Shown one piece after another: positions 13,401 through 25,400 of a stretch of DNA of 64,000 nucleotides (position 1 is its first letter; every line of letters starts with the position of its first letter). This stretch comes from Atriophallophorus winterbourni (taxonomy: Eukaryota; Platyhelminthes; Trematoda; Plagiorchiida; Microphallidae). The notes beneath the pieces were generated by a model. That model worked only from the letters and a program-made list of their open reading frames with translations, ran no database searches and was not told the DNA's origin. The position numbers and the translations under genes were made by a program. The stretch spans positions 23,524-87,523 of the forward strand of contig JACCGJ010014959.1 of NCBI GenBank assembly GCA_013407085.1, in the 5' to 3' direction.

Positions 13401-16400
13401 TGCGTTTTTTCAGTAAAATCCAACTACTGATTGAGCAGTGTTGTGAAATTCCATTTCGGAATTCGATATATAGGTTTCCTCGGGCGTGAACGCCAGCGAG
13501 AAATACCTAGCACGGACAAAGATTATTCGGATTTAAATTATTGCAATATCGACTGCGGTATCTTTGTTACTCATTCTTTGGGATATGAGAAAAAATGTGT
13601 AAAACATTGAGAAAAATGGTACAAAGCCTTAAAGGTGACGAAGGTTGCTAACTTGATTGCCGAGGATTTGGAGCATTTATATTTCGACCCAGTAAAGTTC
13701 AGAAATTCGCTTCTCATTAAATTAATATGAGCTCACACCGCGTGTAGTTAAACCAATTATATTTTACCTGATATTGAGCCACCGGAGTGCACGATGCTTG
13801 CTGTTTACGACACAGCATCCCTCGAGAATGGTGACCCGAAACCAGTAGCCTATGTTCTAGCTTTGTAAAGCTACAGAGTATGGGAATTATTTCTGGTCCT
13901 CTTCGAGGTCTGTCGAACAGTTGACTGTTTTACTGTGCTGAGTCAATCAGGATTTATTCATATATTATAAGCTTCACAAAGCCCACCGAAAATAACATCT
14001 GTTCGGAATGCGAAATTATCATAAAATATTGTTAACGAACATTATCAAACGCAAAATCATACTTGTCTTTGTGAGCATCTAATGCTATTTTAAAAGAGTC
14101 AAGCGGTATCAGATAGTTCCACGTGAGTAGGCAAACGGTTCCAGTACGGACAGAAAATGCCTATTTGTGACAGTCTAACCTGCTATGCTGTTGTTGTTGT
14201 TTTACTTTGTGATAGAGATATAATTAGGATCGGTTGTTTGAGTAATTACTGTCCAAATGAAAATTATTGCTCCTCATTGTCGCCCGCATTGTGCTGAATG
14301 CAGATTTCGAGTTCTCATACGCCTTTTGTATGAATGAATAGTAATTCCAATGACAATCTTTGTCGCTCTCTGCAGTGGAGTTATCAATAGTTGATTATCT
14401 TTATTCAACCAAGGATCCCATGCTTGTTATACTATATTCGACATTGGGACGAATGTAGGTTAAAATCAACTTGCCGATGATACTGTCGTCAAACGCGCCA
14501 GCCAACCCAAGTCTATTTTAAAGCGCTCGTGTTGAATAATAAGTCGACCGAAATAAACATTCGTTGTTGAATTTCCTGTTAAGCAATAATAAGCTGCAAT
14601 ATTGTATTCATTGACATTTGACGAAAAATGTTTCGTGAAATACCAAGCTACCTGCTGTTTCTTCGGGATCCGCATTCTGACTGACACTCGGCCTTATACA
14701 ATCTATATTTGTTTTACTTTTGCCGAGCAAATCTCAATTTCCTGGTGTTGGGATACTGAGTACTGGTGCAAATAGATACCACAACCAATACCGGATTATT
14801 GTGCTCATCAAGTGCATTTGAATGCCTCAATCGAAACTTTGAAAAGGTCGAACTAAAACACTGAACATTGACCGCTGGAATATTAGTCATTATTCCGTGG
14901 CTCATCCAAGTTAACACTGAAAATCGAAACGAGGTCGAACTAAAACACTGAACATTGACCGCTGGATATACGAACATGAAAGCTCCATATACGAACATAT
15001 GATTAAACGCGATGCTTCCAGGGACGCTGTCAACAATAGAGGTGGACTAGGCGTATGCGCATTCTGGTTTTCGGATCAACATTAGTTCAAACGACCCCTA
15101 TGCACGTAATCCTAACATGTTGCCAATCGTGCCTAACGGGCTTGACTGCACTGAAAATCCATCCAAGTCTTGTACAAGATGCAGATCCAAGTAACGACTG
15201 ATCATCATTTCACTTAGCTGTCTGCACAGTGCATAGAAAAATTAAACTTGGGCAAATGTTTATTATTTGAGCTTAAATTCTATTCACGCCATTCCATTAT
15301 ATCAAAAAATACTGGTTATCAAGAAGTGATATTACCGATTCTATACACATTTCTGTTTTGATTCCTTAGATATCGGAAAAGCAACTCAATTGTACCTAAT
15401 ATCCTAGAGTGACGCCTCGTAATATGATTCCGTAACGTGGGTCTACGAAATAAAATGCATGCATATAATATTATGTTTCCGTGGTACCAGTCTCCATTAC
15501 ATATCCTGTCGGCTTTATTCCGGCTATCGATCTATCTACCAATTATTTTTATCCAGGTGGGAGAATATCAAGGACCTGACATATTCGAAGAAAATGTTCA
15601 CCATTCACATGCTGAAGAAAAATAAGTCTGTCCAGTTCTTATTCGTAAGTTTCATTGATGAATACTGAAGCAGCGTGGTTCATAGATTGTAGTCATGTGT
15701 TCCCTTCATTAGCGTAACATTGTCAAAATTGATGTGGTGTATGACCTGAATTCGAAGTAAGTGGTTTGGTCTTTCAGTTTAATGTAAACAAAAGTAGACG
15801 ACTGCCTATCGGCGACCAAAAATGCATCGCATTGGGCTGAATAAAACCTATAGGTTTATAATGTGGATGACTTGTGAATGTAACGCTCGCAACAATCTAT
15901 AAAAAGGGCCCGTGTATGTAACTAACACCTGTTTACTTAGCTTACATGAGTTATTGGCAACTATGTGGTGTTATGTTATTGCGGCATTTAAGTATTCTCT
16001 TCTTAGATCTATGTTTCATATATTTTTTCGTTTTCCGGGTCACAAAAATCTTCTACACCTGGAAACCTAACGGTTCATGTGGATGTAGTGATATTGCTCT
16101 GAACTTTATTGGCATGTTCACGCTGATCTACCAGCTTAGTCTACACTGAATTAAATATGCTTGCGGAACAAAACGTTTTGCATTCCAAATGATTAACTAC
16201 TCAGGTAGGCTGAACATAATGTAAATGAGATATGTGTTGTAAACAAGTTGCGCCCGTATGCCACTGTTGGTTAAGGTTGGTACGACCAACCTGTTCAATC
16301 ACATGAGCCCCCACTCATGTAGACTGGGTTTAAAACCCATGACCATAAATATAAAACACATTTGCATGCATCTCCTTCACACACACTCCCCACGACCGGT

Positions 16401-19400
16401 TTCGTGCTGTTTGCACTCATCAGGTAGGGAAAGTAGGATCAGGATCCGCATGCGCTTGAAACAGTGGAGGAATGGTAAACAAGGAGCGCTTGTATGCCAC
16501 TGTTAGATAAGGTTGGTACGACCAACCTTTTCAATCACGTGAGCTCCCACTCATGTAGACTGGGTTTGAACCCATGACCATGAATATAAAAGCTCATTTG
16601 CATGCATCTCCATCACACACACTACCCACGACCGGTTTCGTGCTGTTTGCACTTATCAGTTAGGGAAAGTAGGATCAGGATCAGCATGCGCTTGAAACAG
16701 TGGAAGAATGGTAAACAAGTTGCGATTGTATGCCACTGTTGGATAAGGTTGGTGCGACCAAGCTTTTCAATCACATGAGCCCCCACTCATGTAGACTGGG
16801 TTTGAACCCATGACCATGAATATAAAAGCTCATTTGCCGGTCGTGGTGTGTGTGTGTGTCATGGAGATGCATGCTAATGAGTTTATGTGTTGTGTTTGCG
16901 ATTTCGTTGAAAAAAAGATTCTCAACCAAGTTGATCTTAAACATAACTGTCCACCAACGCAGAAAAGGTTAAAAACCAATTGATCGTGAAATAACGATTC
17001 AATTGCATCCAAACCGCGAAGATCGATTACAGGAGAGTGAGTCTTACTTTTATAACACGGATCGATATTTCGAGTATGTTCTATCGATAATGGTTGTAAA
17101 CATTGTTCATAGTCCAAACCAATTAGATTTCGTTGGTTTAGAGTAGTGCCCATGGTACACCCAATCAATGGTTCGTGCTGTTTTATTGCATAGGAGCTAA
17201 TGCTTCTGTCGGGCCAAAAAACAGTTATCAACTTCTCGCTTTGTATGGTGCAGGTCATTATTGTTTCTTACGTTTTAAAAGGAAATAACAAATCCATGAA
17301 CTTTGTGTGACAATTATGTACACTAGCGCATCTTTACGTCGTCATAATAAGCCGTGTTATTTTCAAGATAGACCGGTGACAATCAACCGGAAATTTTTGT
17401 CCAACAGACGCGTGTTTTTGTGTATATACCATCGGGGACCCATAGAGCCCGTGTGCATATCTAGTTTTTTTTCATTACGAATTAAATTTAATTTGCACAA
17501 TAGCATACGGAGTTTGCGTGACAAAAACATTGCTTCATTCCAAGTTTGTCGGTAAACGTTATTCGCACAACGACAACAATTTCTTATATGGAAGAACTCA
17601 CAAGCCTGATCCAGGCTAAGCACCGCACAGTTACAAACCGTAGATGGACTAAAATACTGTCATGTTGCTTAACTCACTATTTGAACAATAACCTAATATA
17701 TCTTCCTTAAATTCAAGCGGTCTATATCGAGTGTTCTTTCGTTCTGCTTGTGACCACTGGCTAATGCTACCTTCAATGGATAAAAGAATAATCTTTTGTG
17801 CTCAGCCGACAGAGTGGAGATTGTCTGAATACAACTTTTCGTCTGTTTGTGAAACGTTGAACCATTTTCTCCTTTGGATGGTTTTGGTTACTAAGTAAAC
17901 ATGGGGCTCAACATGCAATCATGTACACCGCGAACATAATTGCCACGCGTAAGTTATGGACTGCTGATGTTAGTTCAGCCAGAACGGATGATTGCTTTTG
18001 AAAGGTTTGAGTTCAAATCAGATTTGTAATGCGGGTCTTTGCTCGTTTGGATTGCACACTTGCTGAAATTGTCGAGGCATCTTAAATCATACCAGCGCCT
18101 TCGGTTTTTAGATTATTCTAAAATAACTCTTCTATTTGGGGGATTTGAACCTGTTTTCATTTTAAGCTCAGTAAAATAAAATGTATACGCTACTTTCATC
18201 AACTCCTAATAATCCACATGCCTATCCAGAAATAAGCTTTTTAACTTTTTTCGGTAGAAGTGTGAACGAATTAATACTATCGATGCAACCTTTTCGGACC
18301 TTTTTACTATTGTGACTATCAAAATCGATATCAAAAAGTTAAAATATTTGATTTGGAGAGGTGAAGCAACAACATCTCCTTGTACCCATACTCGAAGGCG
18401 TTATCTTGTGACCCTCTTCTGGTTTTGAACACTTTTGTTTCACTTGATTCGATGCCCCAAACAGGGAGTGATATATATTTGCGTTTATCTGCAGGATGAT
18501 ACGGAAAGCGCCCGCTACTTGTGGCAGTTCTGTATCCAAATGCACAGCAGTTACATCGAATACTGGACCAAAGTCAAGTGAGTACCCATCATTACTCAAT
18601 AAGTAATTACATAATACTTAGATATGCGTGTAACGTAAAAAATGATATCGTTCAATCTAACTGTCACATATTTCATACAAAAGAAATTACTCATACCTAA
18701 TTCGGCTTTTTGACAAGCAACCAACTGAATTGGCTGCCATGCTCAAACAATCTACAATAATAAAACAGCATTTTCTCATCGATGTGAAACAAAATGTTGT
18801 CATCATAGATAGAGAAAGACCTAACTAACTGAGGTACAAAAAGCATCGTATGCCTCCTTGCGGATTCGATTCATGCAATAATTTATTGGAGGACTTAAAT
18901 TTATTAGGAAACACTATAGTCTTTCCACAGTCAATGCGCTACTCAACATCGGCTCCTGTAATGATTTGTACTGAAGCAAACGTTGTTATTTCTTGCTCAA
19001 ATGTATTTTACTTAGATTTTATTAGTTCAGCATTTGGAATTTCGCATATTCTTTCGCCGTGTATAATGTAATAGTGTGGTAATTTATCATTAAAAACTCG
19101 CAACCTACTTTGGTTCGTGAAAGTAGCAATAACTTTCTCTTTCTTTCAGGTCTGCTCCACAACAACCGGCGCTTCATATTTCGGAGCCACCGTGAGTTTT
19201 CTATTAACGCCGTCAAGTTTAACGTTTTTTACATAGGAAAAACTGGGTGACTGCATATGAATTTTTCTTTTCTATTTTCAGGGACATTTTACGGGGCACT
19301 GAACCAAGGTACACCAATTCGGATTCGCCGGTAAGGCTTTCGAATTTTTTTATTTGCATTTTTAAGAGCACCATCATCAACATGGAGCTTGTGTCTGCAA

Positions 19401-22400
19401 TCTGAGGACTTGATAAGATGATTATCAAATAATCGAGGACTTATTTTCAAGTGTAATATGCAAATACCTATAGTGAATAACCTACTTATTGGTTCCACTG
19501 TGTCTATGTTTGTATCTTACACAGCACTGTAACAATATTCGATCTCACGAACTTAACCCTTTCATGCCTGAATTATTTTCTAACCCGAAATAAAATATTT
19601 TTTCTTCGGAAACGAGTTGCCCAGGGGTGAAATAACACAAATAATATAAAAAGTTTGTGATATTCACATAATTGAGAAAAGAAAAAAATTGGTTACATCC
19701 GGCATAAGTCATCAGTGTACGATTTTGGTGACTTCTGCCGGATGTAACATAAAGGTTACATCTATTTAAACGCAACGCATTTCGAAGATTTTCTGATTTA
19801 TTCCAATTTTTTTACATAATGTCTTTGTAGGCATGACTAAGTTTATACTGGAACAAAATTTATAATAACTGAGACTTTCACACGATTTTTATTCGGCTCA
19901 CAAAACTGCGAATTGTGAGGATACGTTCGAAACCCGTACCAGCACATACTTTCTTTCACATACTCTCTTTCACTGTGGACAAGTCAATGATGATTGCGAA
20001 TAAAGAAGAAAACCACCCTGCAGTTGACAAAATTCTGTATGCCGCCGTGCAAAAAAATTCGGAAAATTCAGTTAGAATGAGCTTAAAATGACTTGCGAAG
20101 TTCATGTAACCAAAAGGTTACATCCGTCCTGAAAGGGTTAACATTCTTCGTATCATTGACCTCAGTTTACATCAAGGTCATGGGTTCAGACAGCCTGGTC
20201 AAGCATATTGCCGCGATGAGCTTTTTCATCCTATTGAGCCAAGTCATGGACTATTCGATTTTTGCTGCAGCCCATAACGGGCGAGGTATCGGAGTGCCAA
20301 CAATCGTCAGTATGACTTAGTCCAAAGCCCTTTGGCTCAAACGCCCGTTGACAAACATTTATGTTGCCATTGGAGGATAGTGCCACGGAATGCGATCGAT
20401 GATTTCCACAACAATTGAGCAACATTGCAACGTGAACTTTTCCATTATTAGAAAGCGGATTATTGTGATATCCGGCGATGGCAAACACGAAACGCTGTGA
20501 GCTGATGTGCTGTTAAATAATTTTGAGTTCCGTGAGTTTTTGACATTACTCTCATACTTGTCAAGGATCCGTGTGATTTTTGAATATTTATTTGAAATTT
20601 GAAGATATTCTACCTTCCATTCCTAACTAACCTTGTATTTTCTGCATCTCGTTCCTTGATTTGAATCGAATTAGCGTTTTACGGGTCAGCCCAACGGAGC
20701 TTGTTGCTACCGAAAAGTACTCGGTGAAATATTCGACGTGAAATTAGTTTTTACTCCCATTTTCAAAGGTTGACCGACTATTCGTTGCTGTATAAAGTGG
20801 CAACAATATTGCCAAAACTTGTCACCACGTCAATTCCACACAACACCACATTAATCCACATCGGTCGTATCGATTTTTCTGATGGATTTGTACTTTTGAT
20901 TGACCCCGTGCGATTAGGACGTCTGTTTCAAGGCGGGCGTATCCTGACCGTACTGTTGCACTAAAGTGGACGTGGTGTGTGACAGACAAGCACACAATTT
21001 TAGATTATTTGTTAAATACGTATGCTGTTCACAAACATGCGTGGCCTGCGAGAAATCGCTAAGTGGTACGGTGAAATTTGTCACTTGCCGGAATTATTAC
21101 CTGAATGTCACGCAAATTGTGACAAATATTTGACTCTGGAGGCGATATCGCTCCTGAACTAGTCCTGGCGTATGGTACAACTGTGGCATTTCAAGGATAA
21201 AACGACAAGAATATTCACTGGCTTTCAAAAGTAGCTATGATTACAGCCTGAATGATCGCGTGTCCAGCCTAGAGATTAGCAAGCAAGCATTGAAGGCATC
21301 AATTAAGTGTGTCGTTACCGCACGGAACTTTAAGCTGACCCAAAGTGCTTGCGAAAAAATCTGAAAACACTAGCTGGTATGCCACCCGAAGCTATGGTAA
21401 TCGTACCTGTTGAATGGACAACTGAAATAATTAAATCAATGTAAAATGTGACAGTCAATTGGATACGGATAAATACCACCTCGTAATCCTCTTTTTGATC
21501 CTTTCCTAAGTACTAGAACTGCTACCAGATAACTCGACTACCATGAAATAATTTCTCAACACAACACGGATTACAAAATAACATTATTATATCTAATGTA
21601 TTGTGGTGCTCACATCCCCATCCTTTACACACCACTACCGGTTTCTGGCTGTTTGCCGTCATCATGTGGATACAGTAAGATCAGGTTCACTGAGCCATTA
21701 TTATATCTAATTTACTTGGGACACAACGATAGGGTTGTGTGATTTCATGGATTTCACTTGTCTTAACTTTGTGGAGGAAGTAATTTAATTGCTGAAAATT
21801 CGTGTATTCGAATTAAGTCATTTTCGACTTAAAAAAAGAATATTTCTGAAGATCATGATCATTCGTTATTCCTTCGAACACCTCGGGTCTTTGCATCACT
21901 AGAAATTTCCTTCCATCTTTCACAAATTATTGGTTTGATCGCCTGGCAAAGTTTAGAATTGATGGCGTAATTTCTCGTGCTATTTAATTCAAAAACAGTA
22001 TTCCACAATATGATGTGTTGCTCGCATCCCCCAAAATTACACTCCACTACCGGCTTCTGGCTGTTTGCCGTCATCAGGTGGAGACAGTAAGATTAGGTTC
22101 AGTGAGCTTTGAAACTGGATAAATGGTAAACAAGTGTATACTTGAATGCCACTGTTGTATAGGGTTCGTACAATGAACCACGATGTTCAAACACAGAATC
22201 ACATAGTGACTTGTGGTCAAGCACTCAAGGCGCTTATGAATGACCAAAGTGATGTGTTGCTCACATCCCCCGAAATTACACTCCCACAAGATTAAGTATA
22301 CGGTCTTAATATACACAAATGTTCTGTCGCAATTGGTAAGAGAAAACCTGATTTTCGCTGACGATGTGATACACTGGATAACGATAAACTCCTCAAAGAG

Positions 22401-25400
22401 TTGCTTAGTTATACAGACAGCGGTAGGTTTAGAACGAGCTGACTTTCAATTTCCTTCTCATACACTTGGTAGTCCAATGCTGGACTGGACAACATCAGAG
22501 GAAGATCTTGGTATATGTGCATGCGGAATTCTGAATGAATTCTACCGTTCAGGACTGTCTATAAGCGATAATGCAATGTAGTCGGCGTACTCAGACAAAT
22601 TGTCCGACGTTTTTTCCTGGCTCTCATTTCGAAGAGACACCCAGTTGTCGACTGCATTGCGCAAGCATTTGCACAACGTTGGAAAGGGATATTGCGCATC
22701 TCGGGAAGATTCATCATAAGTCACATAAAAATGTTGCCAGAATAAAGAATATACCTTTTAAACAGCGAATGTCTAGACCGAGGAGACTTAATTTCAGTCT
22801 ACAGAATAATGCATGCAATGTCCCACCTATTTAAAATTAATTTCAGTCTCGACACGTAGTCTTAATTTTGCCCTTCAAATAATACTCTGCCACACAAACT
22901 TTATTCGAAACTTTTATTCGGTTTGTGTTTTCCCTGGAACGTTTTACCACTGGAGATTGTGCCATCACCGAGTAAATATATTTCCAATTTTTCCTTGAAG
23001 ATACGTTTTTCTAAAATGGTTTCCATCCAATGATTTTCACTCCTTTCAATTGGCAAACCATCAAACCATATTATGTTGCGGTTGGCCTCCTTGGGTTGAT
23101 GTAGACCTCATGGATGTACATCTCAAGCGCATGATGGTTTCATGCTCCGCAACTTTTAGAATAACTAATCTACATAGTATATTCACCAACAATGTATAAC
23201 CTCGATAATCATTATTTTTACTTTTAAGTAACCTCTTGGATCGTAATTCTAAACTACGATTTACTGAAATGTTATCCTGTGGTATTATAATGTATTTTGC
23301 CTTCTACCATAAATCTTGAATGCTAAGTTAAGAAGGGAGATCTCGTACTCAAAAAGTTATCATGTGACATCAGATAATGATACCACAGAGCTTGGATGTT
23401 AAGAAATACTTCGAATTCAATTTCATACCACGTTTACAGAAAAAATTGCACGTGGTTTCGAGTGTAGTTCATTTCTCATTGCATTGCCCGGCAGGGATAT
23501 ATTGAAGTTGTCCGTCATATATGTCTTACGTCAAAATGTGAATAACCTGGATAAATGTAGGTTGTAAAGTCGGTGGTAGTGCTCATTAATATCCTCTCGT
23601 GTGTTTTAAAATAATTTTATGAATCACAAAGAAATTAATATCAATCAGTATTGATTTTAGAATTAATGATTGGGTTGTTAATAATGCCAATGTCAACCGT
23701 ATTTCAAGCGAAAATAAGATTTGAACCGTTTCCTGTGAATGCACTTCGAAATTTCGAACGATCAACTAATCAATGCATTATCTGAATTTTTAGCTCCTTG
23801 GAAGGATGCTCCAGAATGGCCATTTCACATGCACTCATCGTAAGTTCTTTTGACTAGTCTACTTATATCGCTTAAAAGTAGTAAGTATTAACAAAAAAGC
23901 TCATTTGCATTCATTTCAATCGAACAGTAAGTATTAATTTTAGTTAATCGTTCAATTAGACGATCCGCCCTAGCGACAAGCATTATTTGAATTTGAATTT
24001 ACTTTACCCATCCAAACAGTATCAACATTATTCAACTTGAAGTGGATCTAAAGTGTGAATGTACGCAATCATTGAGTACTGTTTTGCGGCAAAATTTAAA
24101 GCACATTTTTGAATTTTTCAGAATTCATTCATTTTCTTTACATTATGTCGCACTTCAATGAGTTCAAGGGGCAAACACCTTGGCCTTTCGAATGTGGTTA
24201 AATATTTATTCAATCACCTCATCGCTATTTCAGCTCATGAGGTGTTGAATCAACCTGGAACTCAAGAACAAACCATTTCTTTGGGTACAAGGACGAACGT
24301 GAATAGGGTCCCACATTCCACAACAGCCATCGAAAGTTCTGAGAATGTTATTTCACCATTTCAATACGAAACACATCGCAAACCATTCAAGATCGACCCG
24401 GATTTAGTTCGCGGATCTACTTCGAATTGTAATCCTACACAGACTACATCTAGTCTTGAAGTTCGATCCGGTAAAAATCCACTGGATGGTATTCCGTCGT
24501 TGGTGCCTATGAACTCTTTCAGAGAAACGACTGGTGAAAGTGAATCAGGAACACTTGTTGGCCAGTGGAGTTTACGGAGCGCTGCAGACACTCTCGATTC
24601 CCAAATGCTCAATCGTGGTTGTATTGCTTGTTTACCTGGGAGGGAGTGGTTGAAGCAGGCTGGTTGGTTCCAGCCAAGATCCGGTGTCGCAAGTGGAAAA
24701 ATTGCTGACGTTCTATCGCAGTTGAACATGGACGTGATAAACATCGGTTCGAAGAGATCGAAGGCTGACGAAAAACGATTGAAAAATCAGAGTCATCATA
24801 GCCATCGTTGCCGTCATCATCACAACGGCAAGTTGAATCGTCATCACTCGGAGCGTCATCACAGACCTGAAAAATACGAATTGCAGGCAAGCGCCAAACC
24901 ACGTGCATCTTCTTCAAACCCAACCAGAGAACAAGATGCTATGGATCAACAAGGAAGAGAATTAATGCAAAACATTCCACTTTCCCCATCTTCTTTGAAC
25001 TCATCTGATACGTCCTCCGACCACGGTATGGCATCCTCAAGAACTTCATTTTCTTCAAGCTCATCAAGCTGCGGAACCGAGACGGAAAAGAAGTTGAAAA
25101 ACGCTTGTCATCAAAACTCTTCTGACAAAGCTTGTTGCAGCTTCACTTCAACCTCCACGAGTTCGATTAATTCAGATCTGGGAGCAGAGTGCGACGTGCA
25201 AGAATGTAAAAAGTCCCCATTCGGAATCACGGCCGCCTTCTTGTCAGCGGCTCATAATATTTCCTCGAAACATGGTACCAAGCCTGTCACATCGGTGCGA
25301 CAACATAGTAAGAATCCTTGTGCGAAAAAGCCTTGGTCAGTGCAAGCTGAAACCGCTTTGCGACCGTTATGGAGTGGTTTTAGTCAACATCATTACAGAC

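Larger units (their letters stand above)
16239..16890 (-). repeat. Family H tandem array, 236-bp unit with hammerhead ribozyme
   Basis: GTAAACAAG starts at 16239, 16475 and 16711, giving two full units of 236 bp and a third cut at about 16837. There the sequence switches to an inverted partial copy beginning within the ribozyme (CCGGTCGTGG) and a GT run. Read on the minus strand, each full unit carries a hammerhead core, then a GT-rich stretch, GATGCATGC, and GGGTTCAAACCC, which resembles a polymerase III B box. An antisense position inside an intron means the host transcript would not carry the ribozyme strand. Similar hammerhead satellites are known in schistosomes. Confidence 0.85.
15645..18494 (+). 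other. Intron 7 of the FERM gene
   Basis: Hosts the antisense hammerhead-repeat array (16239-16890) and a fragment of a family S retroposon (17588-17680). The remaining sequence shows nothing recognisable. Confidence 0.65.
19331..23793 (+). other. Intron 10 of the FERM gene
   Basis: A 4.5-kb intron hosting a piggyBac-type MITE, a coding-like relic (20150-21450), dispersed family H copies (21590-22290) and a CR1 RT scrap (22336-22570). From 22571 to 23793 only a LINE-end scrap at 23085-23165 was seen. A missed small exon cannot be excluded. Confidence 0.6.

Noticed and set aside
15437..15625. Open frame reading VGEYQGPDIF over exon 7
   Set aside because: The alternative frame over the same bases matches the FERM F3 lobe and fits the phase left by exon 6.
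16239..16890. tRNA gene suggested by GGTTTGAACCC/GGGTTCAAACCC
   Set aside because: No cloverleaf or A box could be formed around it; at most it is a B-box-like piece of the repeat.
24122..24233. Earlier start of exon 12 at the acceptor ending 24121
   Set aside because: That acceptor would need phase 0, while exon 11 leaves one base over. The acceptor at 24232-24233 fits exactly.
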